Positions 62,109 to 64,000 of a stretch of DNA of 64,000 nucleotides are shown one piece after another; the stretch's first letter is position 1; each line of letters begins with the position of its first letter. A program made the position numbers and the translations under genes. The notes below the pieces were generated by a model. The model made no database searches. It had not been told where the DNA came from and worked only from the letters and a program-made list of their open reading frames with translations. Location of the stretch: positions 2,046,001 to 2,110,000 of the forward strand of contig NZ_CP047130.1 in the NCBI RefSeq assembly GCF_009832865.1, given 5' to 3'. This stretch comes from Colwellia sp. 20A7. Its GTDB lineage: Bacteria > Pseudomonadota > Gammaproteobacteria > Enterobacterales > Alteromonadaceae.

Positions 62109-64000
62109 ATGTCAGATCTGGCCAAAGAAATAGTTCCAGTAAATATTGAGGATGAGCTAAAAACATCCTACCTAGATTATGCCATGAGCGTAATTGTTGG
62201 GCGTGCATTGCCTGACGTTCGTGATGGATTAAAACCTGTACATCGTCGCGTATTATTCGCGATGGAAGTTTTAGGGAATGATTGGAATAAACCTTATAAA
62301 AAATCTGCCCGTGTGGTTGGTGATGTTATAGGTAAGTATCACCCACATGGTGATACTGCTGTTTACGATACTATTGTTCGTATGGCGCAATCATTTTCTT
62401 TACGTTATATGTTGGTTGATGGTCAAGGTAACTTCGGGTCTGTTGATGGTGATAGTGCAGCTGCAATGCGTTATACCGAAATTAGAATGTCGAAAATTGC
62501 GCATTCTATTCTTGCCGACTTAGATAAAGAAACTGTTGATTTTGTACCTAACTATGATGGTACTGAATTTATTCCAGCAGTAATGCCTACTCGTATTCCT
62601 AACCTACTTGTTAATGGTGGTTCAGGTATCGCCGTAGGTATGGCAACTAATATTCCACCGCATAATTTAACTGAAGTTATTAACGGTTGTTTAGCCTTAA
62701 TAGAAAACAGTGAAATTACGTTTGAAGAACTATTAACGCATATTCCTGGTCCTGATTTCCCTACTGCGGCTATTATTAGTGGTAGAGCGGGTATAGAAGA
62801 AGCTTACCGAACCGGTCGTGGTAAAATAAAAATTCGTGCTCGTGCAGAAATTGAAGTTCACGAAACATCAGGTAAAGAAACCATAATCGTTCATGAGTTA
62901 CCATATCAAGTTAACAAAGCTCGCCTGATTGAAAAAATGGCTGAACTTGTTAAAGAAAAACGTCTTGAAGGTATTTCAGCTTTACGTGACGAGTCTGATA
63001 AAGACGGCATGCGTATGGTTATCGAGATTAAACGTGGTGAAGTAGGTGAAGTTGTTTTAAATAATTTATTTAAACTAACGCAAATGCAAGTGTCTTTTGG
63101 TTTTAATATGGTGGCATTAGGTAATGGCCAACCGAAAATATTTAATCTAAAAGAAATGCTTGAAGAGTTTGTTCTTCATCGCCGTGAAGTTGTTACACGC
63201 CGTACTATATTTGAACTTAGAAAAGCCCGTGACAGAGCACATATCTTAGAAGGTCTATCGATAGCCCTTGCTAATATTGAACCTATCATTGAGTTAGTGA
63301 AAACCTCTCCATCAAGAAAAGAAGCGGAAGAGCAGTTAGTTGCTAAAGGTTGGGACTTAGGTAATGTTAGCGCAATGTTAGAGCGCGCTGGTACTCATGC
63401 TGCTCGTCCTGAGTGGTTAGAGCCACAGTTCGGTATTCGTGATGACAAATATTATTTAACACCTGTTCAAGCAAAAGCTATTGTAGAGTTACAACTTTAT
63501 AAATTAAGTGGTCTTGAACACGAAAAAATTCTAAATGAGTATAAAGAGTTATTAGATCTTATTGCAGAGTTAATGCTTATTCTAGAAAATCCTGAGCGTT
63601 TAATGGAAGTTATCCGTGAAGAACTAGAAGCTATTAGAGATGAGTTTGGCGATGAACGCCGCACTGAAATTACTAATGCCTCTCATGACTTATCTTTAGA
63701 AGATTTAATTACTGAAGAAGATGTTGTCGTAACACTTTCTCATGAAGGTTATGTTAAGTATCAAGTATTAAGTGATTATGAAGCTCAGCGTCGTGGTGGC
63801 AAAGGTAAAGCTGCAACCAAGATGAAAGAAGAAGATTTCATTGAGCGCTTATTAGTAGCTAATACACACGATACTATATTATGCTTCTCAGATCGCGGTA
63901 AGTTGTACTGGTTGAAAGTTTACCAGTTACCACTAGCAAGCAGAACGGCACGTGGCCGTCCAATTGTTAATATTTTACCATTAGAAAGCGGTGAACGTAT
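62109..64000 (+). CDS. gyrA: DNA gyrase subunit A (3' end outside window)
   Basis: The frame from ATG 62109 stays open to the window end (630 codons). It reads as Gyr[19 protein letters not shown], the quinolone-determining region [10 protein letters not shown] (Thr83, Asp87 in E. coli numbering), catalytic Tyr122 in A-M-R-Y-T-E, the GyrA-specific tower and coiled coil, and the start of the C-terminal beta-pinwheel containing the GyrA box-like Q-R-R-G-G-K-G. It introduces negative supercoils with GyrB. AAGGGA lies 16 bases upstream of the ATG. Confidence 0.97.
   Translation, partial: MSDLAKEIVPVNIEDELKTSYLDYAMSVIVGRALPDVRDGLKPVHRRVLFAMEVLGNDWNKPYKKSARVVGDVIGKYHPHGDTAVYDTIVRMAQSFSLRYMLVDGQGNFGSVDGDSAAAMRYTEIRMSKIAHSILADLDKETVDFVPNYDGTEFIPAVMPTRIPNLLVNGGSGIAVGMATNIPPHNLTEVINGCLALIENSEITFEELLTHIPGPDFPTAAIISGRAGIEEAYRTGRGKIKIRARAEIEVHETSGKETIIVHELPYQVNKARLIEKMAELVKEKRLEGISALRDESDKDGMRMVIEIKRGEVGEVVLNNLFKLTQMQVSFGFNMVALGNGQPKIFNLKEMLEEFVLHRREVVTRRTIFELRKARDRAHILEGLSIALANIEPIIELVKTSPSRKEAEEQLVAKGWDLGNVSAMLERAGTHAARPEWLEPQFGIRDDKYYLTPVQAKAIVELQLYKLSGLEHEKILNEYKELLDLIAELMLILENPERLMEVIREELEAIRDEFGDERRTEITNASHDLSLEDLITEEDVVVTLSHEGYVKYQVLSDYEAQRRGGKGKAATKMKEEDFIERLLVANTHDTILCFSDRGKLYWLKVYQLPLASRTARGRPIVNILPLESGER

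Noticed and set aside
61906..62208. 100-codon minus-strand ORF overlapping the gyrA start
   Set aside because: Mirror of the gyrA leader and first codons; no family resemblance.
1..64000. tRNA or rRNA genes
   Set aside because: None recognised by eye; a covariance-model scan would be decisive.

Overview
The window is a stretch of chromosome from an AT-rich marine gammaproteobacterium. Gene content and local order (divergent gyrA/ubiG next to nrdA-nrdB-yfaE, yciB/yciI, tesA/ybbA/ybbP) point to Alteromonadales, most likely Colwellia or a close relative. That placement is inference from protein character and synteny, not from a marker search.

Layout. 1-606 is the 3' end of an SLC13-type permease. 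794-5013 is an arsenic operon: an arsenate reductase fused to an ArsR repressor, an ACR3 arsenite pump broken by one in-frame stop codon, an ArsJ-associated GAPDH and the organoarsenical exporter ArsJ. 5014-5420 holds two hairpins and a telomere-like (CCTAAA)5 repeat. 5421-12129 holds housekeeping transport and envelope genes: a KefB/YbaL-like antiporter, the divergent tesA and ybbA-ybbP whose start codons overlap, and an AI-2E family permease. 12130-12779 has no intact gene but carries a decayed IS66-type transposase fragment.

12780-about 54800 is a complete type VI secretion (T6SS) island of the imp type. A minus-strand operon encodes PpkA, Fha/TagH, TssJ and TssK. A putative lipase effector with a membrane-anchored DUF6795-like partner follows, then plus-strand tssL-tssM-tagF-pppA, tssA-tssB-tssC1-tssC2-tagJ-tssE-tssF-tssG-clpV, and hcp. 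Next is a cargo module: vgrG, a 117-aa protein, PAAR, a 399-aa helical protein, a degenerate thiolase-like protein, and a 1590-aa RHS toxin with an HNH-like tip and SUKH immunity. The distal end has a peptidoglycan-binding/T4-lysozyme-like effector with a lipoprotein partner, then a damaged zone where an intact IS3-family element (36-bp inverted repeats, 3-bp target duplication) has split a small ORF and left apparently orphan small genes.

55217-64000 returns to core genome: an LprI-like protein, yciI, yciB, the aerobic ribonucleotide reductase operon nrdA-nrdB-yfaE with candidate tandem NrdR boxes, ubiG, and divergent gyrA running off the window.

How it works together. The arsenic genes couple arsenate sensing to two exits: reduction plus arsenite efflux (probably broken here) and formation plus export of 1-arseno-3-phosphoglycerate. 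The T6SS genes encode membrane complex (TssJLM), baseplate (TssAEFGK), sheath (TssBC), recycling ATPase (ClpV), puncturing device (Hcp, VgrG, PAAR), and a phospho-switch (PpkA/PppA/Fha/TagF). At least three effector-immunity pairs, aimed at membrane, DNA and cell wall, are clustered with them. No tRNA, rRNA or CRISPR was seen.
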